Positions 1 through 10,001 of a stretch of DNA of 39,487 nt are shown here, piece by piece. Numbering within the stretch: position 1 is the first letter of the stretch; each line of letters opens with the position of its first letter. The notes below the pieces were generated by a model that saw only the letters and a list, made by a program, of their open reading frames with translations, did no database searches and was not told the origin of the DNA. The position numbers were made by a program, and so were the translations under genes. Source of the DNA: Acidimicrobiaceae bacterium (GTDB lineage: Bacteria > Actinomycetota > Acidimicrobiia > Acidimicrobiales > RAAP-2); assembly GCA_027314705.1 (NCBI GenBank), contig DAHVAJ010000100.1, forward strand, positions 1 through 39,487. Direction: 5' to 3'.

Positions 1-142
1 CGGCCAGCTCGGCCCGGTCCTGGCGGCAGGCCGGGCACCCGGCCAGGTGGGCCCGGAGGGCGTCCCCCTCCTCGGGGGTGGCACCGCCGGCCGCCTCCAC
101 GGCCAGGATCCCGCGCCAGGCGAGGCAGCCCGGCGCGCTCAC
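1..142 (-). CDS. Anti-sigma factor, zinc-finger (zf-HC2) type, 5' part only
   Basis: Seen: a GTG start at 142-140 overlaps the stop codon of the sigma-factor gene (GTGA). The frame stays open to the window edge for 47 residues. It contains H32-x3-C36-x2-C39 (HLAGCPAC), the zinc-binding helix signature of ZAS/zf-HC2 anti-sigma factors, plus Cys6 near the start. Known of the family: such proteins bind the ECF sigma factor encoded just upstream and hold it inactive until a signal arrives; many have a C-terminal membrane segment, but that part is outside the window. Inference: it is the cognate inhibitor of the sigma factor at 139-684, made in step with it by translational coupling. Family is fairly certain; the partner is inferred from context. 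Confidence 0.72.
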   Translation of the reverse strand, partial: MSAPGCLAWRGILAVEAAGGATPEEGDALRAHLAGCPACRQDRAELA

Positions 143-684
143 TCCCCCCACCCCATCTCGGCCAGGACCAGCCGCAGCGACCGGAGGGCGTAGTACAGGC
201 GGCTGCGCACGGTGCCCTCGGGGATGCCCAGACCGGCGGCGAGCTCCCGGGCCGGTCGGTCCTCCAGGAACACCCCGACCAGCACGGCACGGTGGGCGGG
301 CGAGACCCGGCGCAGGGCCTCGACCACCTGCCACGACGACAGGAGGCGGTCGAGGTCGTCGGTCCCCCGGGCGGACAGGGGCGCCTCCGGTGGCACGGGC
401 ACGCTCTCGTCCGCCACCCGGGCCCGCCGCCGCCCCAGGTCGGCGAGGAGGTTGCGCTCGATGGCGAACAGCCACGCCCTCGGCGCTCCGGCCGCCGGGT
501 CGAAGCGGGCCCGGGACGCCCAGGCCCGGGCGAAGGTCTCCTGGACGACCTCCTCGGCCCGGTCCGGGTCGCCGAGGACCCGGCGCGCGTACCCGGCCAG
601 TTCGGCCCGGTGGGTGGTGAAGGCCCGCTCGAGCTCGTCGGCCCCCATGCCCGGCACGGGCGGCACGCCACCGGGTGCGTCCAT
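139..684 (-). CDS. ECF-family RNA polymerase sigma factor
   Basis: A sigma-70 factor of the ECF group, which redirects RNA polymerase to a small regulon. From ATG at 684 it is 181 residues. The N-terminal half holds region 2 (helix around RAEEVVQETFARAW, then RAWLFAIERNLLAD) and the C-terminal half holds region 4 (SPAHRAVLVGVFLED, then the helix-turn-helix ELAAGLGIPEGTVRSRLYYA), joined by a short acidic linker. A GTG at 753 would add 23 Pro/Arg-rich residues and overlap the lipoprotein gene. ATG 684 is preferred because a TAGCGT -10-like element ends 7 nt before it (leaderless pattern). ATG 648 is a third option. The stop overlaps the anti-sigma start. Neighbours suggest a lipoprotein-sigma-anti-sigma transcription unit. 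Confidence 0.9.
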   Translation of the reverse strand: MDAPGGVPPVPGMGADELERAFTTHRAELAGYARRVLGDPDRAEEVVQETFARAWASRARFDPAAGAPRAWLFAIERNLLADLGRRRARVADESVPVPPEAPLSARGTDDLDRLLSSWQVVEALRRVSPAHRAVLVGVFLEDRPARELAAGLGIPEGTVRSRLYYALRSLRLVLAEMGWGE

Positions 685-691
685 CGGGTCC

Positions 692-697
692 ACGCTA
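692..697 (-). promoter_or_regulatory. -10-like element (TAGCGT) for the sigma factor gene
   Basis: On the minus strand TAGCGT is followed by exactly 7 nt and then ATG (684), so transcription would begin at or next to the start codon. No good -35 is visible. The same geometry recurs before several other genes in the window. Confidence 0.4.
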
Positions 698-736
698 GGC
701 CGGGTGGGTCCGGTCCCGCGGTGGCCGCCGGCCCGC

Positions 737-1309
737 TCAGTAGGAGTAGCCACCGGAGGTGGTGGTGGTCACCCCGGCCGTCGCGCCCGAGGCGGCCGGC
801 ACCACGAACCAGAGACCGAGCACCCCTTGGCCGCGGGCCTGGCCGGCGGCGGTGTCGGCCGAGTACCGGTAGAGCGGCTCGCCGTGGTAGGTGACCTGCA
901 GGGTGCCGTCCGAACGGGCCACGGTGCCGAGCGCCCCCGCGGCGAGGCCGGTGCCCGCCGCCGGGTGGGTCGTGCCGGCCGGCACGGTGAGGGGCGGCCA
1001 GAGCCCGGCGCAGGCGCCGTTGCAGGTCGGCGTGCCGGTGCCGTCGGGGGTGTAGTGGTACAGCGTGCGCCCCGAGGCGTCGACCAGCACCTTGCCGAAG
1101 CTGCCGACCGTCGCCGCCGAGACCACGGCCGGGGCCGCGGCGGTGGTCGGGGTGGCCGCCGTCGTCGTCGGGGACGAGGCCGAGGACCCGCAGGCCGCGG
1201 CCACGAGGCCCACGGCTCCGAGGACGGCGACGGCGGCGGACCGCCGGGCCAGGCCCGGGCGGACGGCCGACGCCGGGCTCGGGCGGGTGAGGGGGGACGC
1301 GGCGGGCAT
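737..1309 (-). CDS. Secreted lipoprotein with two YxYxxD repeats (COG4315/Lipoprotein_15 type)
   Basis: 190 residues. The N terminus has an Arg pair (22-23), a hydrophobic stretch (about 24-39) and Cys40 in the context VAAAC, a relaxed lipobox, so export and lipid attachment are likely. A Ser/Thr/Ala/Pro linker (41-66) follows. Then come two copies of the family signature, LYHYTPD (83-89) and LYRYSAD (146-152), each on a strand after a DGT/ASGRT turn. Cys96 and Cys100 lie close together (CNGAC). The function of this family is not known; members are often encoded beside ECF sigma factors. Start: ATG with GGAG 6 nt upstream. The sigma factor follows downstream on the same strand, so the lipoprotein may be the main target or the sensor of the module (inference). 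Confidence 0.85.
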   Translation of the reverse strand: MPAASPLTRPSPASAVRPGLARRSAAVAVLGAVGLVAAACGSSASSPTTTAATPTTAAAPAVVSAATVGSFGKVLVDASGRTLYHYTPDGTGTPTCNGACAGLWPPLTVPAGTTHPAAGTGLAAGALGTVARSDGTLQVTYHGEPLYRYSADTAAGQARGQGVLGLWFVVPAASGATAGVTTTTSGGYSY

Positions 1310-1353
1310 GGCGGACTCCGTTCTCGGCGCCCGGACAGGCGCCCACCCAGGAG

Positions 1354-1379
1354 TACGACCGGGAGGTCGCGTCCGTTCA
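1354..1379 (-). promoter_or_regulatory. Candidate ECF-type promoter for the lipoprotein-sigma-anti-sigma unit
   Basis: On the minus strand TGAAC (1379-1375) is separated by 17 nt from CGTA (1357-1354). This resembles the GGAAC-N16/17-CGTC type recognised by ECF sigma factors. It lies about 45 nt upstream of the lipoprotein start. A short inverted repeat (GGCGCC at 1326-1331 and 1338-1343) would fall in the leader. The intergenic stretch 1310-1409 holds nothing else obvious. Autoregulation by the adjacent sigma factor is inference. Confidence 0.4.
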
Positions 1380-1409
1380 CCCGCTCCGGCCGACCCGCCG
1401 GGACGTGGC

Positions 1410-2791
<1,382 letters not shown>

Positions 2792-2795
<4 letters not shown>

Positions 2796-4024
2796 CGGCC
2801 GGCCCGGCCCGGTGCCCCGCCGGCCCGGCCCTGCTGGACCTCGGCCCAGGTGGCCACCCCGAGCCCCCACAGGCGCACGAAGCCCTCGGCGTCCTCGTGG
2901 CGGAAGGTATCGGTGGCGTCGTAGGTGGCCAGCCCGTGGTCGTACAGGCTGACCGGGCTCCTGCGGCCCACCACCCAGCACCGGCCCCGGTCGAGGCGCA
3001 GGCGCACCTCGCCGGTCACGTGCCGCTGCGACTCGACGAAGAAGGCGTCGAGGGCCTGCTTGAGCGGCGAGAACCAGAGTCCGTCGTAGACCAGTTCGGC
3101 CCACCGGGGCTCGAGGCGCACCTTCTCGTGGTGGAGGTCGCGCTCGAGGGTGAGGTCCTCGAGGTCGGCGTGGGCCAGGAGCAGGGCCAGGGCCGCCGGA
3201 GCCTCGTAGGTCTCACGGCTCTTGATCCCGACCCGCCGGTTCTCGACCACGTCGAGACGACCGAACCCGTACGAACCGACCAGGGCGTTGAGCTCGGCGA
3301 TGAGCGGCTCGGGCCGGAGGGGGCGCCCGTCCACCGAGACGGGGACGCCCGACTCGAACCCCAGCACCACCTCGGTGGGCTCGGTGGCCGTGGGCACGGT
3401 CATCGTGTAGACGTCCTCGGGGGGGCGGTTCCAGGGATCCTCGATGGCGCCGCACTCGATGGCCTTGCCCCACAGGTTCTCGTCGATGGAGTAGAGCTTC
3501 TCCTTGGTGACGGTGATCGGGATGTCCCACCGGGCCGCGTACTCGATCGACGCCTCCCGGGTCAGGCCCCAGACCCGGGCCGGCGCCAGGACCTCGAGGT
3601 CGGGGGCGAGGGAACGGGTCCCCACCTCGAAGCGGACCTGGTCGTTCCCCTTGCCGGTGCAGCCGTGGGCCACGGCGCCGGCGCCGTGCCGGCGGGCCTC
3701 GGCCACCAGGTGCTTCACGATGACCGGGCGGGACAGGGCCGAGACGAGCGGGTACCGTCCCTCGTACTTGGCGTTGGCCGCCAGGGCGGGCATGCAGAAG
3801 TCCTCGGCCATCTCGGCCCGGGCGTCGACCACGACGGCCTCCACGGCCCCGGCGGCCAGCGCCCGCTGGCGGACGGCCTCCCAGTCCTCGCCGCCGGCAC
3901 CGGCCCCCTGGCCGACGTCGACGGCCACCGCCACCACCTCGACGCCGTGGTGCTCCATGAGCCACCGCACCGCCACCGACGTGTCGAGCCCACCGCTGTA
4001 GGCCAGCACCACTCGCTTGGTCAT
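2792..4024 (-). CDS. argG: Argininosuccinate synthase
   Basis: Joins citrulline and aspartate with ATP to form argininosuccinate. 410 residues. The N-type ATP pyrophosphatase loop SGGLDTS is at residues 10-16. Further family segments are [14 protein letters not shown], the YSIDENLWG stretch and the C-terminal tetramer arm. Start ATG 4024 has AGAGGGA about 6 nt upstream and overlaps the argR stop (ATGA); its own stop overlaps argH (ATGA). Placement between argR and argH matches the classic actinobacterial order. Confidence 0.97.
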
Positions 4025-4611
4025 CGTGTCCCTCTCCCCCTCGTCGTCGCCGGTTCGTCCCGGTCGGCCGCGCCCCGGTCCGGGGCCGTCCGGGCCCCGG
4101 TCCGATCCGGTCCGCCGGCCCCGTCGGGTCCCTCGGGTCCGCCGAGACCGGCCAGGACGGCCAGTCGGGCGGCCAGCACGGCGCCCCCGGTCGCCTCGGC
4201 CGCCACCACGAGGACGGTGTCGTCGCCGGCCACCGTGCCGATCACCCCGGCGAAGCCGCTGCGGTCGAGCGCCGAGCCTACGACATGGGCCGAGCCGGGA
4301 GGGGTGCGCAGCACCACCAGGTTGCCGGAGTGGTCGGCCTCGACCACCCACTCGCCGAGCACCCGGCGCAGGTGGTCCTCGGGGGCGACCTGCTGGGAGG
4401 GCAGCTCGGGCAGGGCGTAGGCGGTGTCGCCCCCCGGGAGCCGGACCTTCACCGCCCCGAGCTCCTCGAGGTCCCGCGACACCGTGGTCTGGGTGGCCTC
4501 GACGCCCTCGGCGGCCAGGAGCTCCACCAGGTGGGCCTGGCTGCCCACGGCCCGGCTCTCGAGGAACCGGGCGATGCGGTGCTGGCGCTGGTGCTTGGTG
4601 ACCCGGCTCAC
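4021..4611 (-). CDS. argR: Arginine repressor ArgR
   Basis: Hexameric arginine-sensing DNA-binding protein that represses arginine synthesis. 196 residues from GTG 4611, which overlaps the argF stop (GTGA). The N-terminal winged helix contains the recognition stretch TQTTVSRDL (40-48). The C-terminal oligomerisation and arginine-binding domain contains GTVAGDDT (125-132), with the conserved Asp pair that contacts arginine. Residues after about 155 form a Gly/Asp/Arg-rich tail of roughly 40 residues, longer than typical ArgR; its reality is supported only by the unbroken frame up to argG. Two ARG boxes lie upstream of argC, so the operon very probably represses itself. Confidence 0.95.
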   Translation of the reverse strand: MSRVTKHQRQHRIARFLESRAVGSQAHLVELLAAEGVEATQTTVSRDLEELGAVKVRLPGGDTAYALPELPSQQVAPEDHLRRVLGEWVVEADHSGNLVVLRTPPGSAHVVGSALDRSGFAGVIGTVAGDDTVLVVAAEATGGAVLAARLAVLAGLGGPEGPDGAGGPDRTGARTAPDRGAADRDEPATTRGRGTR

Positions 4612-5567
4612 GGCCGGCCGCCCCCGGTGAGCCAGGCCAGGAGGCCCCGCATGGCGTGCAAGCGGTTGGCCGCCTGGCGCCAGACCACGCTGCGGGGACC
4701 GTCGACCACCGCGGCCGAGATCTCCTCGCCCCGATGGGCCGGCAGGCAGTGCAGCACGACGGCGTCGGGGGCGGCCCGGCCGAGCAGCTCCTCGTCGACG
4801 GCGTAGCCGGCGAAGGCCGCCCGCCGGAGCTCGGCCTCGTCCTCTTGGCCCATGGACGTCCACACGTCGGTGTAGAGGGCGTCGGCGCCGGCGGCCGCCT
4901 CGGCCGGGTCGGTGGTCACCAGGAGCTCGCCCCCGAACGAGCGCACGAGGGCCACGTCCTCACCGGAGGGCCCGTAGCCGGGGGGGGAGGCCACCCGGGT
5001 GGCCATGCCGGCCATCGACGCGGCCAGGGCCAGGGAGCGCCACACGTTGTTGGCGTCGCCGACGTAGGCCAGGCTCCGACCGGCCAGGCCGTCGGCGCCG
5101 AAGCACTGGCGCAGGGTCAGCAGATCGGCCAGGGCCTGGCAGGGATGGGCCCGGTCCGAGAGCAGGTTGACCACGGGCACGGCCACGCCGGCCCGGTCGA
5201 GGGCGGCGGCCATGCGCTCGAGGGAGCGGTGGTCGAGGACCCGGACGCAGAGCACCGCGTGATAGCAGGCCAGGGTACGGGCCACGTCGGCGGCCGTCTC
5301 GCGGGTGTCGATCCCGACCTCGTGGCCCTGGATGTAGACGGGGTGGCCCCCGAGGGCCACCACGGCCAGCTCCGAGCTGTTGCGGGTCCGGTTGGACGGC
5401 TTCTCGAAGACGAGGGCCACGCCGCGACCGGCCAGGGTGGGCGCCAGCGTGGCCGGATCGCGCTCGGCCAGGGCCAGCACCTCGGCCATCCCGGTGGGGC
5501 CGAGGTCGTCGACGTCGAGGACGTGGACGGCCGGTGGGCTGGCGGCGGCCCGGCGGACGTCAGCCAT
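4608..5567 (-). CDS. argF: Ornithine carbamoyltransferase
   Basis: Transfers the carbamoyl group from carbamoyl phosphate to ornithine, giving citrulline. 319 residues. The carbamoyl-phosphate loop reads FEKPSNRTR (54-62), where most enzymes have S-T-R-T-R, so Thr is replaced by Asn. HPCQ (141-144), the ornithine loop DVWTSMG (234-240) and HCLPAHRG (273-280) are all present. The SMG and HCLP motifs make it an ornithine enzyme rather than aspartate or N-acetylornithine carbamoyltransferase. ATG 5567 overlaps the argD end by 8 nt (ATGGCTGA); its stop overlaps argR. The carbamoyl phosphate it uses would come from the carB product encoded at the right end of the window. Confidence 0.96.
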   Translation of the reverse strand: MADVRRAAASPPAVHVLDVDDLGPTGMAEVLALAERDPATLAPTLAGRGVALVFEKPSNRTRNSSELAVVALGGHPVYIQGHEVGIDTRETAADVARTLACYHAVLCVRVLDHRSLERMAAALDRAGVAVPVVNLLSDRAHPCQALADLLTLRQCFGADGLAGRSLAYVGDANNVWRSLALAASMAGMATRVASPPGYGPSGEDVALVRSFGGELLVTTDPAEAAAGADALYTDVWTSMGQEDEAELRRAAFAGYAVDEELLGRAAPDAVVLHCLPAHRGEEISAAVVDGPRSVVWRQAANRLHAMRGLLAWLTGGGRP

Positions 5568-6801
5568 CGGTGGTCCCCGGTCCGGCCGCCGACGGCCCGC
5601 CGGCCGCCCCGGCGCGCGCCAGCGCCGGCCCCAGCAGGGCCAGGGCCCGGTCGATCTCCTCGTCGGACACGAGGAGCGACGGCGCGAACCGCAGGACGTC
5701 GGGCCGGGGGGCGTTGCACACCAGCCCGGACCGGAGGGCCCCGTCGCAGGCGGCCACGGCCACGTCGCGGTCGAGCACGGCCGCGAGCAGCAGGCCCTCG
5801 CCGCGCACCGAGCCCACCCCGGCCAGGCCGGCCAGCCCGGCCCGCAGCCGGGCCCCGGCCGACCGGGCCCGGGCCGGGACGTCCTCGGCCTCCATCACCG
5901 CCAGGGTGGACCGCGCCGCCGACAGGGCGAGGGGGCTGCCGCCGAAGGTGCTGCCGTGGTCCCCCGGCACGAAGGCCGCGGCCACCTCGGCGCGGGCCCA
6001 GCAGGCGCCCACCGGCATGCCGTTGCCGAGGGCCTTGGCCATGGTCACGACGTCGGGTTCGATGCCGAGGTGCTGGAAGGCGAACCACCGGCCGGTGCGC
6101 CCGAGGCCGGTCTGGACCTCGTCCACCATGAGCAGGATGTCGCGCTCGCTGCACAGGTCGCGCAGACCGGCCAGGTAGTCCGACGACGGCACCACCACGC
6201 CGGCCTCGCCCAGGATGGGCTCGACCAGCACCGCGGCCACCACCGCCGGGTCGCAGGCCGCGTCCATGGCGCCGAGGTCGTCGTAGGGGACGTGGACGAA
6301 CCCCTCCGGCATCGGGGCGAAGGCGGCCTGCTTGGCGAACTGCCCGGTGGCGGCCAGGGCGGCCAGCGTCCGTCCGTGGAAGGCGTCCACCGTGCAGACC
6401 ACGGCGTACCGCCCGGGCCCGGCCCACCGCCGGGCCAGCTTCAAGGCGCACTCGTTGGCCTCCGCCCCCGAGTTGGCGAAGAAGACCTGGCCACCGGCCC
6501 GGTCCTCCCCCCCGCCGATGAGGCGGTCGAGGGTCCGGGCCACCTCCGGGGCCACCGTGGTGCCGAACAGGTTGGAGACGTGGCTCAGGGTGCGGGCCTG
6601 GACGGCCACCGCCTCGGCCACCACCGGATGGGCGTGGCCGAGGGAGGTCACGGCCAGGCCCGAGAGGAAGTCGAGGTAGGCGCGCCCGTCGGTGTCGTAC
6701 AGGGTGCTCCCCTCGCCCCGGACGAAGGTCACCGGCGGCTCGGCGTAGGTGTGCATGAGGGCGCTGCGGTCGACGCCGGGGGAGGCAGCCGCCGGGCTCA
6801 C
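5560..6801 (-). CDS. argD: Acetylornithine aminotransferase
   Basis: PLP enzyme converting N-acetylglutamate semialdehyde and glutamate to N-acetylornithine; may also serve lysine synthesis, as ArgD does in other bacteria. 413 residues from GTG 6801, which overlaps the argB stop (GTGA). Class-III aminotransferase landmarks: SGAEANE (111-117), FHGRT (141-145), [11 protein letters not shown] (227-237), and the Schiff-base lysine K256 in [10 protein letters not shown]. The C terminus ends in an Ala/Gly/Pro-rich tail. It overlaps argF by 8 nt. Confidence 0.96.
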   Translation of the reverse strand: MSPAAASPGVDRSALMHTYAEPPVTFVRGEGSTLYDTDGRAYLDFLSGLAVTSLGHAHPVVAEAVAVQARTLSHVSNLFGTTVAPEVARTLDRLIGGGEDRAGGQVFFANSGAEANECALKLARRWAGPGRYAVVCTVDAFHGRTLAALAATGQFAKQAAFAPMPEGFVHVPYDDLGAMDAACDPAVVAAVLVEPILGEAGVVVPSSDYLAGLRDLCSERDILLMVDEVQTGLGRTGRWFAFQHLGIEPDVVTMAKALGNGMPVGACWARAEVAAAFVPGDHGSTFGGSPLALSAARSTLAVMEAEDVPARARSAGARLRAGLAGLAGVGSVRGEGLLLAAVLDRDVAVAACDGALRSGLVCNAPRPDVLRFAPSLLVSDEEIDRALALLGPALARAGAAGGPSAAGPGTTDG

Positions 6802-7706
6802 CGGTCGGTCCCGACCATGGTGCCCACGCCCTCGTCGGTGAAGATCTCGAGGAGCAGGGCGTGGGGGGTGCGCCCGTCGAGGATGTGGGCCCGGCGCACG
6901 CCGCCGCGCACGGCCCGGGCGCACGCCTCGACCTTGGGGGCCATCCCGCCGACGGCGGCCCCGGTGGCCACCAGCCGGTCGAGGTCGTCGGCCGAGACCC
7001 GGTGCAGGAGGGTGCCCGGGTCGGCCGGGTCGGACCGGAGGCCGGCCACGTCGGTCAGGAAAACCAGCTTCTCGGCGTCGAGCGCGGCGGCCAGCGCGCC
7101 GGCCGCGGTGTCGGCGTTGATGTTGAAGGCCTGGCCCGAGTCATCGGTGCCGATGGTGGCCACCACCGGGATCAGGCCCTGGGCCAGCAGCTGGTGGACG
7201 ATGACCGGGTCGACGGCGACCACGTCCCCCACGTAGCCGAGGGCCGCCGAGCGGGGGGCGGCGGTGATGAGGTTGGCGTCCTCCCCCGACAGGCCCACGG
7301 CCAGGGCCCCGTGCACGTTGATCGACCCCACGATGTCGCGGTTGACCTTGCCGACGAGCACCATGCGGACCAGGTCGATGGTGTCGGCGTCGGTCACCCG
7401 GAGTCCGTCGCGGAATTCGGCCTGCTTGCCCACCCGCTCCATGAGGGCGCCGATCTGGGGGCCGCCCCCGTGGACCACGACGGGGAGCATGCCCACCGAG
7501 CGCATCAGCACGATGTCCTCGGCGAAGGACGACAGGGCCTCGTTCTCGTCGACGGCGGCGCCGTCGGCCTTCGGGGCGAGGACGTTGCCCCCGTACTTGA
7601 CCACCACGACCTTGCCCCAGAACCGCCGGATGTAGGGCAGGGCCTCCACCAGCACCCCGGCCTTGTCGGCCGGGCCCCCGGTGACCAGCTCGGGGCCGCC
7701 GGTCAC
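6798..7706 (-). CDS. argB: Acetylglutamate kinase
   Basis: Phosphorylates N-acetylglutamate, the committed and usually arginine-feedback-controlled step. 302 residues from GTG 7706, overlapping the argJ stop (GTGA). Amino-acid-kinase motifs: KYGGN (37-41), the substrate loop HGGGPQ (79-84), and NINADTAAGALA with FLTDVAGL in the C-terminal ATP lobe. The first ~12 residues repeat VTGGP, so a second in-frame GTG seven codons in is possible. The N-terminal helix typical of arginine-sensitive hexameric enzymes appears present (AGVLVEALPYIRRF), which suggests feedback inhibition (inference). Confidence 0.95.
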   Translation of the reverse strand: MTGGPELVTGGPADKAGVLVEALPYIRRFWGKVVVVKYGGNVLAPKADGAAVDENEALSSFAEDIVLMRSVGMLPVVVHGGGPQIGALMERVGKQAEFRDGLRVTDADTIDLVRMVLVGKVNRDIVGSINVHGALAVGLSGEDANLITAAPRSAALGYVGDVVAVDPVIVHQLLAQGLIPVVATIGTDDSGQAFNINADTAAGALAAALDAEKLVFLTDVAGLRSDPADPGTLLHRVSADDLDRLVATGAAVGGMAPKVEACARAVRGGVRRAHILDGRTPHALLLEIFTDEGVGTMVGTDR

Positions 7707-8872
7707 GAGGTCGTCCGGTTCTCGTCGATGTAGCCGTAGCCCAGCTCCACGCCGAGGACCACGCCGCGGCCCGAACCCAGGCCGAGGTCGCAGGCGATCT
7801 CGACCGACGACCCGGCCAGATGCCCGGCGACCGCCGCCCGGTCGTGGTCGACGGCGACGCCCCGGCGGCACACCGCGGTCCCCCCGTAGGCGATGGCCAG
7901 CCGGTCCATCTCGAAGTCCACCCCGGCCGAGCCGAGCTCGCTCGCCACCCGGCCCCAGTAGGGGTCGGCGCCATTCATCGAGCACTTGACGAGGAGGGAG
8001 TCGGCCACCTTGCGGGCGGCCCGGTGGGCCTCGCCGTCGGAGCGGGCACCGGTCACCCTCACCTGGAACATGCGGTCGGCTCCCTCGGCGTCGGCGGCCA
8101 TCTGCGCGGCCAGCCCCTGGCAGGCCTCGGTCACGGCCGCCGCCAGGGCGTCCGCGTCGCAGGGCCCGGCCCGGCCCGAGGCCAGGAGGACCACGGTGTC
8201 GTTGGTCGAGGTGCACCCGTCGACGGACAGCGCGTTGAAGGAGGCGTCGACCGCCCGGCGCAGCACCCCGGCCAGGGGGCCCGGCTCCAGCTCGGCGTCG
8301 GTGGTGAGGAAGGCGAGCATGGTGGCCATGTCGGGGGCGAGCATGCCCGCCCCCTTGGCCATGCCGGCCACCGTGCACCCCGGCCCGTCCACCAGGACCT
8401 CCTTGCGGCCCGAGTCGGTGGTGAGGATGCCCAGGGCGGCGTCGGCCCCGGCGGCGTCGCCGCCGGACCGGGCGGCCACCAGCCGGGGGATGCCGGCGGT
8501 GATCGGTCCCATCGGGAGCGGGATGCCGATCAGTCCGGTGGAGCAGACCAGCACCTCCTCCCTGGCCGCGCCCAGTCCCTCGGCGGCCAGGCGGCACATC
8601 CCGGCGGCGTCGTCCCGGCCCCGGGGTCCGGTGGCGGCGTTGGCGTTCCCGCTCGAGACCACCACCCCGGCGACCCGCCCCCCGGTGGCGGCCAGATGTT
8701 CCCGGCTGACCTGCACCGGGGCGGCGGCGGCCTTGTTGGTGGTGAAGGTGGCCGCGGCCGGGACGGCCCGGCCGTCCTCGGTGGCCACGAGGGCGAGGTC
8801 GAGGGCGCCGGACGCCTTGATCCCGGCGGCCAGCCCGGCGGCCACGAAGCCGGCAGGGGTGGTGATGCTCAC
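7703..8872 (-). CDS. argJ: Glutamate N-acetyltransferase / amino-acid N-acetyltransferase (ArgJ)
   Basis: Recycles the acetyl group from acetylornithine to glutamate; some ArgJ enzymes also use acetyl-CoA. 389 residues from GTG 8872, overlapping the argC stop (GTGA). The self-cleavage site is seen as KGAGMLAPDMATML, with the predicted cut between Ala183 and Thr184, and Thr184 as N-terminal nucleophile of the beta chain. SSGNANAATG (73-82) and STGLIG (111-116) are conserved landmarks. The C-terminal residues DENRTTS match the expected family end. No argA is in the window, so whether this enzyme is mono- or bifunctional cannot be told from the sequence. Confidence 0.95.
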   Translation of the reverse strand: MSITTPAGFVAAGLAAGIKASGALDLALVATEDGRAVPAAATFTTNKAAAAPVQVSREHLAATGGRVAGVVVSSGNANAATGPRGRDDAAGMCRLAAEGLGAAREEVLVCSTGLIGIPLPMGPITAGIPRLVAARSGGDAAGADAALGILTTDSGRKEVLVDGPGCTVAGMAKGAGMLAPDMATMLAFLTTDAELEPGPLAGVLRRAVDASFNALSVDGCTSTNDTVVLLASGRAGPCDADALAAAVTEACQGLAAQMAADAEGADRMFQVRVTGARSDGEAHRAARKVADSLLVKCSMNGADPYWGRVASELGSAGVDFEMDRLAIAYGGTAVCRRGVAVDHDRAAVAGHLAGSSVEIACDLGLGSGRGVVLGVELGYGYIDENRTTS

Positions 8873-9933
8873 GGGTAGACCCCCACGGCCGACAGCCCGG
8901 CCGTCTCGGGCAGGCCGAGGGCCAGGTTGGCGCAGTGCACCGCCTGCCCGGCCGCACCCTTGACCAGGTTGTCGAGGGCCGCCAGGGCGACGATCCACCC
9001 GGTGCGGGGGTCGACCCGCACGGTCAGGTGGGCCGTGTTGGACCCGCTCGTCGCCTTGGTGGACGGCGGCGCGCCGGCGACCACCACGAACGGCTCCCCG
9101 GCGTAGCGGGAGCGCAGGACCGCCAGGGCGTCCTCGGTCGTCGGGTCCCGGCCGGCCACCGGCGCGGGACGGGCGTAACACGTGGCGAGGATGCCCCGCA
9201 CCATGGGCGCCAGATGGGGGGTGAACAGCACGGTCGTCCCGAGACCCTGCTCCATCTCGGCGGTGTGGCGGTGGTCGAGCAGCCCGTAGGCGACGAAGTC
9301 CTCGTCGACCGTCCCGAAGTGGAGGCGCTCGTCCGGGGCCCGGCCCGCTCCCGACACGCCGCTCGCCGCGTCGACCACGATCGGCGGGCCGCCGCCGGCG
9401 GCCAGCCCCGGGGCGGCGAGGAGGCCGGCCTCGGCCAGCGGGGCCAGGACGAGGAGGGCGGCCGTCGGGTAGCACCCGGGCACGGCGATGCGCCGGGCCC
9501 CGACCAGCTCGGCCCGGTGGAGCTCGGGCAGGCCGTAGACGAAGGTGTCGAGCAGGTGGGGGGCGGTGTGGGCCTCGCCGTACCAGGCCGGGTACCGGGC
9601 GGGGTCGCGGAGGCGGAAGTCGGCGGCCAGGTCGACCACCACCCCGACCCGGTCGACGAGCTCGGGCACCAGGTGCTGGCTCTGGCCGTGGGGCAGGGCC
9701 AGGAAGACCGCGTCGAGCCCGTCGAGGCGCTCGACGTCGAGGGCGGCGTAGGTGGTCGCCGGATAGGCGGCGGTCAGCGACGGGGTGTGGGCGGCCACGG
9801 GCTCCCCGGCGTGCGAACCGGCGGCGGCCACGGCCACCTCGAGATCGGGGTGGCCGGCGCACAGCCGGAGCAGCTCGACACCGGCGTAGCCGGACGCCCC
9901 GACCACCCCCACCTGCTTTGGGCTCCCCGTCAT
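8869..9933 (-). CDS. argC: N-acetyl-gamma-glutamyl-phosphate reductase
   Basis: NADPH-dependent reduction of N-acetylglutamyl phosphate to the semialdehyde. 354 residues from ATG 9933. Rossmann motif GASGYAG (12-18) and catalytic Cys154 in VPGCYPTA are seen. In-frame ATGs at 9953 and 9960 lie inside the two ARG boxes. ATG 9933 is preferred because a TATACT -10 element ends 6 nt before it (leaderless start), and because residues from MTGSPK onward lead straight into the Rossmann fold. It is the first gene of the arg operon; its stop overlaps argJ. Confidence 0.95.
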   Translation of the reverse strand: MTGSPKQVGVVGASGYAGVELLRLCAGHPDLEVAVAAAGSHAGEPVAAHTPSLTAAYPATTYAALDVERLDGLDAVFLALPHGQSQHLVPELVDRVGVVVDLAADFRLRDPARYPAWYGEAHTAPHLLDTFVYGLPELHRAELVGARRIAVPGCYPTAALLVLAPLAEAGLLAAPGLAAGGGPPIVVDAASGVSGAGRAPDERLHFGTVDEDFVAYGLLDHRHTAEMEQGLGTTVLFTPHLAPMVRGILATCYARPAPVAGRDPTTEDALAVLRSRYAGEPFVVVAGAPPSTKATSGSNTAHLTVRVDPRTGWIVALAALDNLVKGAAGQAVHCANLALGLPETAGLSAVGVYP

Positions 9934-9934
9934 C

Positions 9935-9950
9935 CTGCAAGTATATGCGA
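9935..9950 (-). promoter_or_regulatory. ARG box, proximal (ArgR operator half)
   Basis: Minus-strand TCGCATATACTTGCAG fits the ARG-box pattern TGCAT-RWWY-ATGCA with two mismatches. It contains the presumed -10 element TATACT. Its centre is 20 bp from that of the second box, about two helical turns, as in paired ARG boxes elsewhere. Confidence 0.75.
9940..9945 (-). promoter_or_regulatory. -10 element (TATACT) of the arg operon promoter, leaderless
   Basis: TATACT differs from the TATAAT consensus at one base and is followed by 6 nt (TGCAGG) and then ATG of argC. A TTGCAT 19 bp upstream could be the -35. The transcript would start at the AUG. The two ARG boxes cover both elements. Confidence 0.6.
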
Positions 9951-9954
9951 CATC

Positions 9955-9970
9955 TCGCATGAATATGCAA
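9955..9970 (-). promoter_or_regulatory. ARG box, distal (ArgR operator half)
   Basis: Minus-strand TTGCATATTCATGCGA matches TGCAT-RWWY-ATGCA at all but one position. It overlaps the possible -35 hexamer TTGCAT. With the proximal box it forms the tandem arrangement bound by an ArgR hexamer. Confidence 0.8.
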
Positions 9971-10001
9971 GTCCCCTCCCGGGCACCGGTTCCCGAGCGC
10001 C

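Noticed and set aside
9950-9960. argC start at ATG 9953 or 9960
   Set aside because: Both lie inside the ARG boxes and upstream of the likely transcription start; the extra residues are not typical of ArgC.
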